In this document: positions 15,216-23,364 of the stretch, one piece after another
Position numbering within the stretch: the first letter of the stretch is position 1
How the letters are laid out: each line of letters starts with the position of its first letter
NCBI GenBank assembly: GCA_038241255.1
Contig: JBBRFW010000019.1
Coordinates: 1-41,956, forward strand
Direction of reading: 5' to 3'
Source of the DNA: Schlegelella_A sp038241255
GTDB lineage: Bacteria > Pseudomonadota > Gammaproteobacteria > Burkholderiales > Burkholderiaceae_C
Length of the DNA: 41,956 bases
Position numbers and translations under genes: made by a program
The notes under the pieces: model-generated
Told to the model about the DNA's origin: nothing
Databases searched by the model: none
Seen by the model: only the letters and a program-made list of their open reading frames with translations

Positions 15216-16250
15216 CTACACCACCGCTCCCGCGTTCGGGTCGTTCGGATCGTGATCGACCCCCTTCGACTTGACGAGGTCTTCACGCTTGACGCCGAGC
15301 CACATCGCGATCGCCGCGGCGACGAACACCGACGAATAGATGCCGAACAGGATCCCGATCGTCAGCGCAATGGCAAAGTAATGCAGCGTCTGGCCGCCGA
15401 AGATGAGCATCGAGAGCACCATCATCTGCGTCGAGCCGTGGGTGATGATTGTGCGGCTGATGGTGCTGGTGATCGCGTGGTCGATGACCTCGTGCGTGTT
15501 GAGCTTGCGAAAGCGCCGGAAGGTCTCGCGGATCCGGTCGAAGATGACCACCGACTCGTTCACCGAGTAGCCGAGCACCGCCAGCACCGCCGCCAGCACC
15601 GAGAGAGAGAACTCCCACTGGAAGAAAGCAAAAAAGCCCAGGATGATGATGACGTCGTGCAGGTTGGCGACGATCGCCGCCACCGAGAACTTCCACTCGA
15701 AGCGCAGGGCCAGATAAATCATGATGCCGATGACGACGAAGGCGAGTGCCTTCGCGCCGTCCTCGGCGAGCTCCTTGCCGACCTGCGGGCCGACGAACTC
15801 GCTGCGCGACAGGCGCACCGGCTCGACTGCACCCGCGACGCAAGCTTGGCGCGAGGCCGACTGGCCGCCCGGCTGCGCGCCGCTGTCACGCGACGCGACC
15901 GTGCCGCCCTCCGCCTTGCACAGCTCGGTGAAGACGCGCGTGACCAGGTCTTCCTTCTTGATGTCGCCGCGCAGCGGCACGCGGATGAGGACGTCGCGCG
16001 AGCTGCCGAAGTTCTGCACCAGCACGTCGCCGAGGCCCAGGCCCTCGACGGCATTGCGCACCTTCGGGATGTCGGCCGGCTGGGCGTACGCGGTCTCGAT
16101 CACCGTGCCGCCGGTGAACTCGATCGAGAAGTGCAGGCCACGCGTGGCGAGGAAGAACACGGCCGCGAGGAAGGTCAGAGCCGAGATGACATTGAATACG
16201 AGCGCATGCCGCATGAACGGGATGTCGCGGCGGATGCGGAAGAACTCCAT
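15216..16250 (-). CDS. secF: Protein translocase subunit SecF
   Basis: Inner-membrane partner of SecD; the SecDF complex uses the proton gradient to pull preproteins from SecYEG on the periplasmic side. The 344-aa protein has six predicted membrane segments: one near residues 15-36, then a periplasmic loop, then five from about 170. The motifs are FSIEFTGGTVIE (about 41-52) after the first membrane segment, the periplasmic domain, and GYSVNESVVIFDRIRE with its RND-type conserved region. A Gly/Ser/Gln-rich insert (DSGAQPGGQSASRQ) lengthens the loop compared with E. coli SecF. It lies 39 bp after secD in yajC-secD-secF. Confidence 0.96.
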   Translation of the reverse strand: MEFFRIRRDIPFMRHALVFNVISALTFLAAVFFLATRGLHFSIEFTGGTVIETAYAQPADIPKVRNAVEGLGLGDVLVQNFGSSRDVLIRVPLRGDIKKEDLVTRVFTELCKAEGGTVASRDSGAQPGGQSASRQACVAGAVEPVRLSRSEFVGPQVGKELAEDGAKALAFVVIGIMIYLALRFEWKFSVAAIVANLHDVIIILGFFAFFQWEFSLSVLAAVLAVLGYSVNESVVIFDRIRETFRRFRKLNTHEVIDHAITSTISRTIITHGSTQMMVLSMLIFGGQTLHYFAIALTIGILFGIYSSVFVAAAIAMWLGVKREDLVKSKGVDHDPNDPNAGAVV

Positions 16251-16289
16251 GTCAGTGCTGTCCCTGTTCGTGCCGGATGGGTGGGGTCT

Positions 16290-18149
16290 TTACGCCGCCC
16301 CGGGCTTCCAGACCTGGCCGATGGACACGGCCTTCAGTCGCTTCTGGCGGCCATACCAGAAGTTGACCAGGCCGCGCGAGAACATCACCGCCGAGAACAT
16401 CGAGGTGACGATGCCCAGGCAATGGACGATGGCGAAGGCGCGGATCGGCCCGGAGCCGAACGCGAGCAGCGCCAGGCCGGCGATCAGCGTCGTCACGTTC
16501 GAATCGAGGATGGTCGCGAAGGCGCGTTCGTAGCCGGTATTGATCGCCGCCTGCGGATTGGCGCCGCCGCGCAGCTCTTCACGGATGCGCTCGTTGATAA
16601 GCACGTTGGAATCGATCGCCATGCCGAGTGTTAGCGCGATGGCGGCGATGCCGGGCAGCGTCAGTGTCGCCTGCAGCATCGACAGGACGGCGATCAGGAG
16701 CAGCAGGTTGACGGCGAGCGAGAGCGTCGAGATCACGCCGAACAGCAGGTAGTACAGGCACATGAAGAGCGCGATCGCGCAAAAGCCGTAGATCACGCTC
16801 TGGAAGCCCTTGGCGATGTTCTCGGCGCCCAGGCTCGGGCCGATCGTGCGCTCCTCGATGATCTCCATCGGCGCGGCGAGCGAGCCCGCGCGCAGCAGCA
16901 GCGCGGTGTCGTTCGCCTCGGCGGTATTCATGCGGCCGGAGATCTGAAAGCGGCTGCCGAGTTCGCCGCGGATCACCGGCGCGGTGACGACCTCGCCCTT
17001 GCCCTTCTCGAACAAGAGGATCGCCATCCGCTTGCCGATGTTCTCGCGCGAGACGTCGCGCATGATGCGTGCGCCGCGCGCGTCGACGGTGAGGTGAACC
17101 GCCGGCTCCTGACTCTGGCCGTCGAAGCCCGGTTGGGCGTCGGTTAGGTTCTCGCCGGTAATGAGCACCTGGCGCTTGACGACGAGCGGCTGGCCGCCGC
17201 GTTCGACGTAGCGCTCGGCCCCGAACGGCACCGGGCCGGCGCCGGTCTCGGCGAGGCGTGCCTCGCTGCTGTCGTCGACCATGCGCATCTCGAGCGTCGC
17301 CGTGCGGCCGATGATGTCCTTCGCCTTGGCCGTGTCCTGCACTCCGGGCAGCTGCACGACGACGCGATCGGCGCCCTGCTGCTGGATCACCGGCTCGGCG
17401 ACGCCGAGCTCGTTGACCCGGTTGTGCAGCGTCGTGATGTTCTGTGTGATCGCGGCCGACTGGACACGCTTGGCGGCGTCGGGCTTGAGGTTGCCGGCGA
17501 GCTTCCAGTCGACGCCCTCCTGGCTCTCCACCCAGTCGAAATCGGTGAGCTGGTCGATGAGCTGCGTGCGTGCCGCGGCCAGCGTCGGCTGGTCGCGGAA
17601 GCGCACCACGACGCCGTTGCCGTCGCGGCTGATGCCGGTGTGGCGGATGTTCTTGTCGCGCAAGAGCGTGCGCACGTCGCCGGCCGTGGAATCGGCCTTC
17701 TTGGTGAGCGCGGCCTTCATGTCGACCTGCATCAGAAAATGAACGCCGCCGCGCAGGTCGAGGCCGAGGTACATCGGCAGCGCGTGCAGCGCCGTCAGCC
17801 AGCGCGGCGAGCGCGAGAGCAGGTTGAGCGCGACGATGTAGGTTGGGTCGTTTGGGTCCGGGTTGAGCGCGGCGCCGATCGCATCCTTGGCCTTTCTCTG
17901 CGCATCGAGGTCGCCCAGGCGCGCCTTGACCGAGTTGCCGTCATAGCGGACGAAGTCGGGCTTGAGGCCGGCCTTGTTGAGGACCTCCTCGATGCGCGGC
18001 GCGAGCGAGGGCTCGAGCTTGACCGTGACCTTGCCGCTCGAGACCTGCACCGCCGGCGCCTCGCCGAACAGGTTGGGCAGCGTGTAGATCAGGCCGATCA
18101 GCAGCGCGACCAGCATGATCGCGTACTTCCAGAGCGGAAAGCGGTTCAC
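16290..18149 (-). CDS. secD: Protein translocase subunit SecD
   Basis: Large membrane subunit of the SecDF proton-driven export motor. The 619-aa length matches E. coli-type SecD. An N-terminal membrane segment (YAIMLVALLIGLIYTLPNLF) is followed by the long periplasmic P1 domain containing LGLDLRGGVHFLMQVD, then five membrane segments from about residue 450. These carry GMAIDSNVLINERIREE, with the conserved Asp needed for proton flow in the family, and end in the cytoplasmic tail. The gene follows yajC by 25 bp and precedes secF. The usual tgt/queA genes before yajC are missing here. Confidence 0.97.
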   Translation of the reverse strand: MNRFPLWKYAIMLVALLIGLIYTLPNLFGEAPAVQVSSGKVTVKLEPSLAPRIEEVLNKAGLKPDFVRYDGNSVKARLGDLDAQRKAKDAIGAALNPDPNDPTYIVALNLLSRSPRWLTALHALPMYLGLDLRGGVHFLMQVDMKAALTKKADSTAGDVRTLLRDKNIRHTGISRDGNGVVVRFRDQPTLAAARTQLIDQLTDFDWVESQEGVDWKLAGNLKPDAAKRVQSAAITQNITTLHNRVNELGVAEPVIQQQGADRVVVQLPGVQDTAKAKDIIGRTATLEMRMVDDSSEARLAETGAGPVPFGAERYVERGGQPLVVKRQVLITGENLTDAQPGFDGQSQEPAVHLTVDARGARIMRDVSRENIGKRMAILLFEKGKGEVVTAPVIRGELGSRFQISGRMNTAEANDTALLLRAGSLAAPMEIIEERTIGPSLGAENIAKGFQSVIYGFCAIALFMCLYYLLFGVISTLSLAVNLLLLIAVLSMLQATLTLPGIAAIALTLGMAIDSNVLINERIREELRGGANPQAAINTGYERAFATILDSNVTTLIAGLALLAFGSGPIRAFAIVHCLGIVTSMFSAVMFSRGLVNFWYGRQKRLKAVSIGQVWKPGAA

Positions 18150-18174
18150 GTCGAAAGCCCTCCCGGGCGACGGT

Positions 18175-18519
18175 TCACTTGACCGTGCCCTTGGGCATCA
18201 CCTGGACGACGGCCGAGCGCTGGACCTGGATCTCGACGCCGTTCGCGACCTCGACGCCGACGAAGGTCTCGCCCATCTTCGAGACCTTGCCGAGAACGCC
18301 GCCCGAGGTGACGACCTCGTCGCCCTTGGCGAGCGCATCGATCATCGCCTTGTGCTCCTTCTGCCGCTTCATCTGCGGCCGGATCATGACGAAGTAGAGC
18401 ACCACGAACATGAGGACGAGCGGCAGCATGCCACCCAGTCCGCCGAGGCCGCCGAACGGTCCGTCGGCGGCGCCGGTGGCCGCGGGAGCGGCCTGCGCGA
18501 AGGCTTCGGAAATGAACAC
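18175..18519 (-). CDS. yajC: Preprotein translocase accessory subunit YajC
   Basis: Small single-span membrane protein that associates with SecDF. From the GTG at 18519 the product is 114 aa: VFISEAFAQAAPA, a Gly-rich stretch, one membrane segment (LPLVLMFVVLYFVMIRPQ) and a cytoplasmic SH3-like domain (KGDEVVTSGGVLGKV, VANGVEIQVQRSAV). The GTG start is preferred because GAGGA sits 8 bases before it and FISEAFAQ is the usual N-terminus; the longer reading to 18561 has neither. A TACAAT -10-like hexamer is on the minus strand at 18576-18571, giving a leader of about 45 nt. Confidence 0.94.
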   Translation of the reverse strand: MFISEAFAQAAPAATGAADGPFGGLGGLGGMLPLVLMFVVLYFVMIRPQMKRQKEHKAMIDALAKGDEVVTSGGVLGKVSKMGETFVGVEVANGVEIQVQRSAVVQVMPKGTVK

Positions 18520-18570
18520 GGGTGAAATCCTCTCGATGCGCGGCAGCGGGTCGCCGGCCAAAACCTGTGA

Positions 18571-18576
18571 ATTGTA
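18571..18576 (-). promoter_or_regulatory. Candidate -10 element upstream of yajC
   Basis: On the minus strand TACAAT matches TATAAT at 5 of 6 positions in an otherwise GC-rich stretch, 52 bp before the yajC GTG. No recognisable -35 lies 17 bp upstream, so an activator or a chance match is possible. Confidence 0.3.
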
Positions 18577-18591
18577 AGTCGCGGCGTCGCC

Positions 18592-19791
18592 TCAGAGGGC
18601 CGGCAGGGCAGTGGCGTCCCCGCGCGCCGCGGGCGCGGTACCAGCCGCTGCGCCCGGCGCCACGACGAGGCGCAGCAGGGTAATCTCCGAAGGCGCGCCG
18701 AACCGTTTGGGCGGTCCCCAGTAGCCCGTGCCTCGGCTCGTGTAGACCCACATCCGCTGCCAGCGGTGCAGCCCCGCCGTGAACGGCTGTTGCAACCGGA
18801 CGAAGAAATTCCAGGGCAGGAACTGGCCGCCGTGCGTGTGGCCGGAGAGCTGCAGGTCGAACCCCACGGCTTCGGCAGCCGCCGCACTGCGCGGCTGGTG
18901 CGCAAGCAGCAGGCGGACGGCGGCGGGCGGGCTGCCGGCAAGCGCCGCCGCCGGATCGCTGATCTGGGCCGGGTCGAAGTGCCCGGCGCCGAAATCGGTG
19001 ACGCCGGCGACAACGAGCGCCGAGTCGCCGCGGCGGACGACGGCGTGCTCATTCATAAGCACGGTCATGCCGAGCCGGCGCAGCTCGCGCACCCACGCGT
19101 CCGCACCGGAGTAGTACTCGTGGTTGCCGGTGACGAAGAAGCTGCCTTGCTTGGAGCGGAGGCCGGCGAGGGGCGCGACGTGCTCGGCGAGTTCGCGAAC
19201 CGAGCCGTCGACGAGGTCACCGGTGATCGCGACGAGGTCGACGTCGAGCGCGTTGACGGTCTCGACGATCGCCTCGACGTATGGCCGCTTGATCGTCGGG
19301 CCGACGTGCACGTCGCTAACCTGGGCAATCGCGAAGCCGTCGAGCGCCGCGGGCAGACCGACGATCGGCACGTCGACACGAACCACGCGAGCCGTCCGGC
19401 GCGCATTGGCGAAGCCCCAAAGGGTGACGACCAGCGCGACGACGGCGACCGCGCGCGCCGTGGGAATGACAAGCGTTGTCGGAGCGAGGATGCCGGGCCG
19501 GAGCATGTCAACGCCGCCGGCGAGCAGAAGCCCAAGGTCGCGCGCGAGCGTGAGGACCCACAGCGACGAGAACAGACCCATGCAGACGAGGCCGACCCAG
19601 GCGAGCGCGACGTCGCTGGGCTTGCTTCCGCCGCGCCTCGCGCCGAGGCCGTAGGGCAGCGTCAGCGCGGAGACGACGAGGAGGAGCGCCAGCGCAACGC
19701 TTCCAGCGACCGACCCGAGGCCTGGGACGAGTCGCCAGCCGACGTAGCCGTGGAGGAGAAGCGAGATCGCCTGCAGAGGCATCGTCGGCAT
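18592..19791 (-). CDS. Membrane-anchored metallophosphoesterase (YaeI-like)
   Basis: Calcineurin-type phosphoesterase of 399 aa with a membrane N-terminus. About four hydrophobic segments fill residues 1-130, followed by the catalytic domain with SDVHVG, GDLVDG, GNHEYY and SGHTHGGQ, which together supply the two-metal site. Relatives include E. coli YaeI (a lipid-linked phosphodiesterase) and uncharacterised YkuE-like enzymes; the substrate here is unknown and a membrane lipid or lipid-linked nucleotide is only inferred. The first ATG (19791) is used; ATG 19782 is also possible and neither has a clear ribosome site. It is the last gene after OPT and EamA on the same strand, 57 bp downstream of OPT. 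Confidence 0.88.
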   Translation of the reverse strand: MPTMPLQAISLLLHGYVGWRLVPGLGSVAGSVALALLLVVSALTLPYGLGARRGGSKPSDVALAWVGLVCMGLFSSLWVLTLARDLGLLLAGGVDMLRPGILAPTTLVIPTARAVAVVALVVTLWGFANARRTARVVRVDVPIVGLPAALDGFAIAQVSDVHVGPTIKRPYVEAIVETVNALDVDLVAITGDLVDGSVRELAEHVAPLAGLRSKQGSFFVTGNHEYYSGADAWVRELRRLGMTVLMNEHAVVRRGDSALVVAGVTDFGAGHFDPAQISDPAAALAGSPPAAVRLLLAHQPRSAAAAEAVGFDLQLSGHTHGGQFLPWNFFVRLQQPFTAGLHRWQRMWVYTSRGTGYWGPPKRFGAPSEITLLRLVVAPGAAAGTAPAARGDATALPAL

Positions 19792-19848
19792 GTGGTCACG
19801 ACCGAGCAGGCTTCAATGGCGCGGCCGCGATCGCGGCGGGGCGGGCAC

Positions 19849-21687
19849 TCAGCCGACCACCAAGGCTCCGAGCGCGATCAGCCCGAGGCCGAGGGCTGCG
19901 AGCGCGTCCCCGGCGATGAGGCCGCCGCCGAAAAGCGAGGTGCCCGTCATGTCCGGCGGCAGCTCGCCGTCGTCGCCGGGCGCGTTGCGCAGCTTCCGGC
20001 GCGCGGCGCGCCCGTCGATCAGGCTCGCGACGACGCCGCCAGCGCCGAGCCAGAGCGAGGTCGCAAAGTTGACGAAGCCGCCGAACGACAGCGCATAGGG
20101 CGACGACAGCACGGTCGAGTCGAGGACGAAATCGACCGCCGTGCCGGCACGCGTCTTCTTGTATCGCTGCCAGCGCGCGCCCGCGAAGACGCTCTTGCGC
20201 ACGAGCTCGATCAGGAGGCCAGTCCCGACTCCGATCCAGATCGCCGTGCGCTGGTACGGCTTGTCCTCGGTGAGGCTCTTCAGGATGCCGACGAACTTGA
20301 AAGTCATCGCCGCGTTCCACTGCGCCGGCTGTTGGCCTTCGCTCATCGCCGTCTGGTCGAGAAGCAACACCGGGTAGGCGGCCATGAAGAGGCGCGCGAA
20401 GCCGACCGCGAGCAGCGCGCCGACGGCGATGCCGGCGGCCTGGTAGCGGAACTGCATGACGCGGTCGCTGCCGAGGCGGGCGCCGGTGGACCGGTCCTGC
20501 TGCATGTCGCAGGCGACGCTGGTCGAGACAAGCAGCACGGTGCCGGCCATCAGGCCGACGGTCGGATCCTTCAGGCCGATCGCGGCGAGGATGACGATCG
20601 AAACGACGAACGCCGACGAGATCGGATTCGAGTCGCTGATGCCAAGTGAGATGCCGTTGACGAGCGCGAACACGCACACCAGAACCAGCGAGACGCCGAG
20701 GTAGAGCACTGGCTGATGCAGCACGAGGTGACCGACGGCGACGACAGCGGCGCCCCAGGCGATCGACCAGATCACGAGGCGCACGGTGTGGATGCGGCGC
20801 CAGCCGTGGACGGGGACGTCGTCGCCCTTCTTCGCGCCCGGCGCGGCCGCCGTCTCGCGCCAGCGCTTGACGGCGCGGCCGAGGATCAGCGTCATGTCGA
20901 CGATCGCCGCGCCCATGATCCAGCCGAGGGCGATCAGGAACATGATCTTTCGCGGCGGGTCGCCCGCATGCAGCCAGCCGATCGAGACGAAGTACGGCTT
21001 GAGGACGATGCCGATCACACCGCCCGTCACCGCCGCCAGGCCGATGCGCGCGCCGACCACCATGCCGGCCCCGAACGTCGAGGTCGAGAGCTCGATCGTG
21101 CCGAGGATAGCGACCTTTGCCGCGGCGATGCCGCCGACCAGGCCGCCGGCGACGCCGCCGCCGAGAAGCGACACCGATCGACGCAGCAGCACCGGGTCGG
21201 TAAGCGCGCGCAGGATGTTGGCGACGGCGAGGCCCGACGGGAACACCAGGTTCATACGGTCGATCAGGATCGGCGTGTAGAGCATGCCGATGCCCGCGCC
21301 GAACATGCCGATCGTCAGCATGTAGAGGACGAGCTGCCACATCGGCGGCTGCGGCAGGCCGAGCCAGACCATGGCCTGGATCAGCACGCCCATGGCGCTC
21401 ATGCCGGCGACCGATGCAGCCGCGGTCTGGATGTAGTTGGCGCCGTGCTTGCCTTCGACGCCGTAGCCATAGGTGACAGTGGAGCCGAGCAGGCCAGCGA
21501 GCACCTGGCCGCCGACGAAAAAACCGATTGAGAAGTTCATGTACGACGCCGTCAGCCCGCCGAGCGGGCCGAGGACGAAGATGCCGAGAGCGAGTAGCAG
21601 CGCGTGGTACTTCCAGGTGTTCGGCGCCGGCAGCCAGCGCCAGCGCGGCGCGGCCGCGATCGAGGTGTCGATCGGGATCGCGCTCAT
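19849..21687 (-). CDS. OPT/YSL family oligopeptide or metal-chelate transporter
   Basis: Proton-coupled inner-membrane transporter of 612 aa with about 14-16 hydrophobic segments. The family includes oligopeptide, siderophore and metal-nicotianamine carriers; substrate cannot be told from sequence. Recognisable features are the N-terminal GPLGGLTASYMNFSIG region, the central GARIGLAAVTGGVIG, DMTLILGRAVKRW, and the DMQQDRSTGARLGS cytoplasmic loop. The start is the ATG at 21687, which overlaps the EamA stop as ATGA; the open frame runs on to 22752 without a sensible N-terminus. Translational coupling with EamA suggests joint expression. A C-terminal membrane segment ends the protein. Confidence 0.9.
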   Translation of the reverse strand: MSAIPIDTSIAAAPRWRWLPAPNTWKYHALLLALGIFVLGPLGGLTASYMNFSIGFFVGGQVLAGLLGSTVTYGYGVEGKHGANYIQTAAASVAGMSAMGVLIQAMVWLGLPQPPMWQLVLYMLTIGMFGAGIGMLYTPILIDRMNLVFPSGLAVANILRALTDPVLLRRSVSLLGGGVAGGLVGGIAAAKVAILGTIELSTSTFGAGMVVGARIGLAAVTGGVIGIVLKPYFVSIGWLHAGDPPRKIMFLIALGWIMGAAIVDMTLILGRAVKRWRETAAAPGAKKGDDVPVHGWRRIHTVRLVIWSIAWGAAVVAVGHLVLHQPVLYLGVSLVLVCVFALVNGISLGISDSNPISSAFVVSIVILAAIGLKDPTVGLMAGTVLLVSTSVACDMQQDRSTGARLGSDRVMQFRYQAAGIAVGALLAVGFARLFMAAYPVLLLDQTAMSEGQQPAQWNAAMTFKFVGILKSLTEDKPYQRTAIWIGVGTGLLIELVRKSVFAGARWQRYKKTRAGTAVDFVLDSTVLSSPYALSFGGFVNFATSLWLGAGGVVASLIDGRAARRKLRNAPGDDGELPPDMTGTSLFGGGLIAGDALAALGLGLIALGALVVG

Positions 21688-22577
21688 TGGGATGTCGCCA
21701 TGCGAGTGTCCTTCGCGACCGGGATCGACCGGCGCAAGTTGAGGAGGTTGGCGCCGAGGATCAGCCCGGCGCCCGCCACGGTGAATAGATCGATGCGCTC
21801 GTCGTAGACGAGCCAGCCGGCGACCGCGCTGAGCGGAACGCGCAGAAAGTCGATCGGCACGATGTACGTGGTCTCGGCATGGCGCAACGCCTGCGTCATG
21901 CAGTAGTGCGAATAGGTGCCGCAGAGTGCGACGACGAGGACCCACGGCCAGACGGCCGCGCTCGGCGTGCGCCATACCAGCGCAGCCGGGATCGCGCCGA
22001 TTGAAGACTGGATGACGAGCATCCAGAAGATGATCTGGACCACGCTTTCGGTCTCGGTGAGCGACTTGACGAGGATGATCGAGATCGCGAAGCCGACGGC
22101 GGCGGCGAGCGCGATCAACTGCCCCGGCTCGACGTGGTCGAGGCCGGGGCGGACGATGATCGCGACCCCGACCAGCCCCAGCACGACGGCGCCGACGCGC
22201 GCAGCGCCGAGGCGCTCGCCGAGGAAAAAGACGGCAAGCAGCGCGGTCCAGATCGGCATCGTGAACTCGATCGCCACGACCTGCGCGATCGGAATCAGGG
22301 TGAGCGCGAAGAACCAGCCGAACTGAGCCGCGTAGTGGACGCTGTTGCGGGCAATATGGCGCCCGGGGCGCGCCGTGCGCATGGCCACTAGGCCGCCGCT
22401 CGCCTGCAGGAGCGGCCACAGCATGACGAGGCCGATCAGCGATCGCATCTCCATGATCTGGAAGACGTGTAGCGTGCGCGATGCCTCGCGGCCGGCGACG
22501 GCGATGACGACCATCGCCGTCAGCCAGCCCACCATCCAGGCGGCGGCAGTGCGCGGGGACGGAGTCGCGGCCGGCAT
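21684..22577 (-). CDS. EamA family (DMT superfamily) transporter
   Basis: A 297-aa inner-membrane protein with ten predicted membrane helices arranged as two EamA repeats: residues about 15-145 and about 160-285. Repeat ends are marked by FTMPIWTALLAVFFLGERL and by VPIDFLRVPLSAVAGWLVYDERI, the typical family motif near helix 4/9. DMT members mostly export metabolites such as amino acids; the substrate here is unknown. Its stop overlaps the OPT ATG (21684-21687). The 205 bp upstream separates it from the divergent cupin gene. Confidence 0.9.
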   Translation of the reverse strand: MPAATPSPRTAAAWMVGWLTAMVVIAVAGREASRTLHVFQIMEMRSLIGLVMLWPLLQASGGLVAMRTARPGRHIARNSVHYAAQFGWFFALTLIPIAQVVAIEFTMPIWTALLAVFFLGERLGAARVGAVVLGLVGVAIIVRPGLDHVEPGQLIALAAAVGFAISIILVKSLTETESVVQIIFWMLVIQSSIGAIPAALVWRTPSAAVWPWVLVVALCGTYSHYCMTQALRHAETTYIVPIDFLRVPLSAVAGWLVYDERIDLFTVAGAGLILGANLLNLRRSIPVAKDTRMATSQ

Positions 22578-22782
22578 GGCGGCGATTCTGGCCCAGGGCC
22601 GAGGCTCGGACCATCGGTCCCGGCAATGCGCGGCGACCGACCCGGCAAGTGAGGAAGACGTTATCTTTCGTTGATGGTGGCGCGAGGGAGCGTCGCCACA
22701 GTCGCGGCCGAAGCGGCCTGGGCGACTTTGAGACGGCTGGTCTGCGCTTCATCCCTCACCCGAAAGAACAGGAGTTCTGATC

Positions 22783-23277
22783 ATGCTCAACGCTTCTTCC
22801 CTTCGTCGCGCGCCGTGGTCGCGCCTCGTCGTCGTCATCACGCTCTCCGTGGCCGGCGCCGCGTCCGCCGGCGAGTGCCCCCCAGACCAGCGCGTCGCCG
22901 ACGGCAAGGGCGAGGCGATGGGGCCGAGCACGCCAAGCGGTGTCACCGACGTCGTGCGCGCGAGCACCGACCTCGCCAAGGAGCCCCTCGCCCTCCCAGG
23001 GCGGCAGTTCCGCCTGCGCCAGCTCGAGATTCAGCCGGGCGGCATCGTGCCCTGGCACAGCCACAACGAGCGGCCGGCGATGATCTACGTCGTCTCCGGC
23101 GAGGTCGTCGAATATGCAAGCAGCTGCGCCGTGCCGATCGTGCATCGAGCCGGCGACGTCGCGCCAGAGAAGAGCGGCACCTCGCACTGGTGGAAGAACA
23201 CCGGCCCGGCAAAGGCCGTGCTGATCTCGGTCGACCTTTTTCCCGGCGCCGCCAGGATGGACGAGCACATGATGTAG
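22783..23277 (+). CDS. Exported cupin-domain protein
   Basis: A 164-aa protein with a signal peptide (RLVVVITLSVAGAASAG, cut near residue 30) and a single cupin barrel. Motif 1 reads GGIVPWHSHNERP with metal ligands HxH and Glu; motif 2 reads PEKSGTSHWWKN with the last histidine ligand. The domain therefore has a complete metal site, but cupin chemistry is too varied to assign. The ATG has GGAG 7-8 bases upstream. It lies 87 bp before the flavoprotein reductase gene; the pair may be an operon dealing with an oxidant or metal in the envelope, which is inference. Two lone cysteines are in the mature part. Confidence 0.85.
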   Translation: MLNASSLRRAPWSRLVVVITLSVAGAASAGECPPDQRVADGKGEAMGPSTPSGVTDVVRASTDLAKEPLALPGRQFRLRQLEIQPGGIVPWHSHNERPAMIYVVSGEVVEYASSCAVPIVHRAGDVAPEKSGTSHWWKNTGPAKAVLISVDLFPGAARMDEHMM

Positions 23278-23364
23278 TCGCGTCACGATCTCGGCGGGTC
23301 GTCCGGACCGGCGGGAGAGACGATGGCGCGGAGGCCCCGCACGTCCGGCACAACGGGAGATCCC

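Noticed and set aside
13280..15274. 664-codon plus-strand frame opposite the DUF1631 gene
   Set aside because: Low-complexity Arg/Leu/Asp/Gly sequence without motifs; the opposite strand has the conserved family.
18766..20649. 627-codon plus-strand frame opposite the phosphoesterase and OPT genes
   Set aside because: Spans two convincing minus-strand genes and reads as antisense low-complexity sequence.
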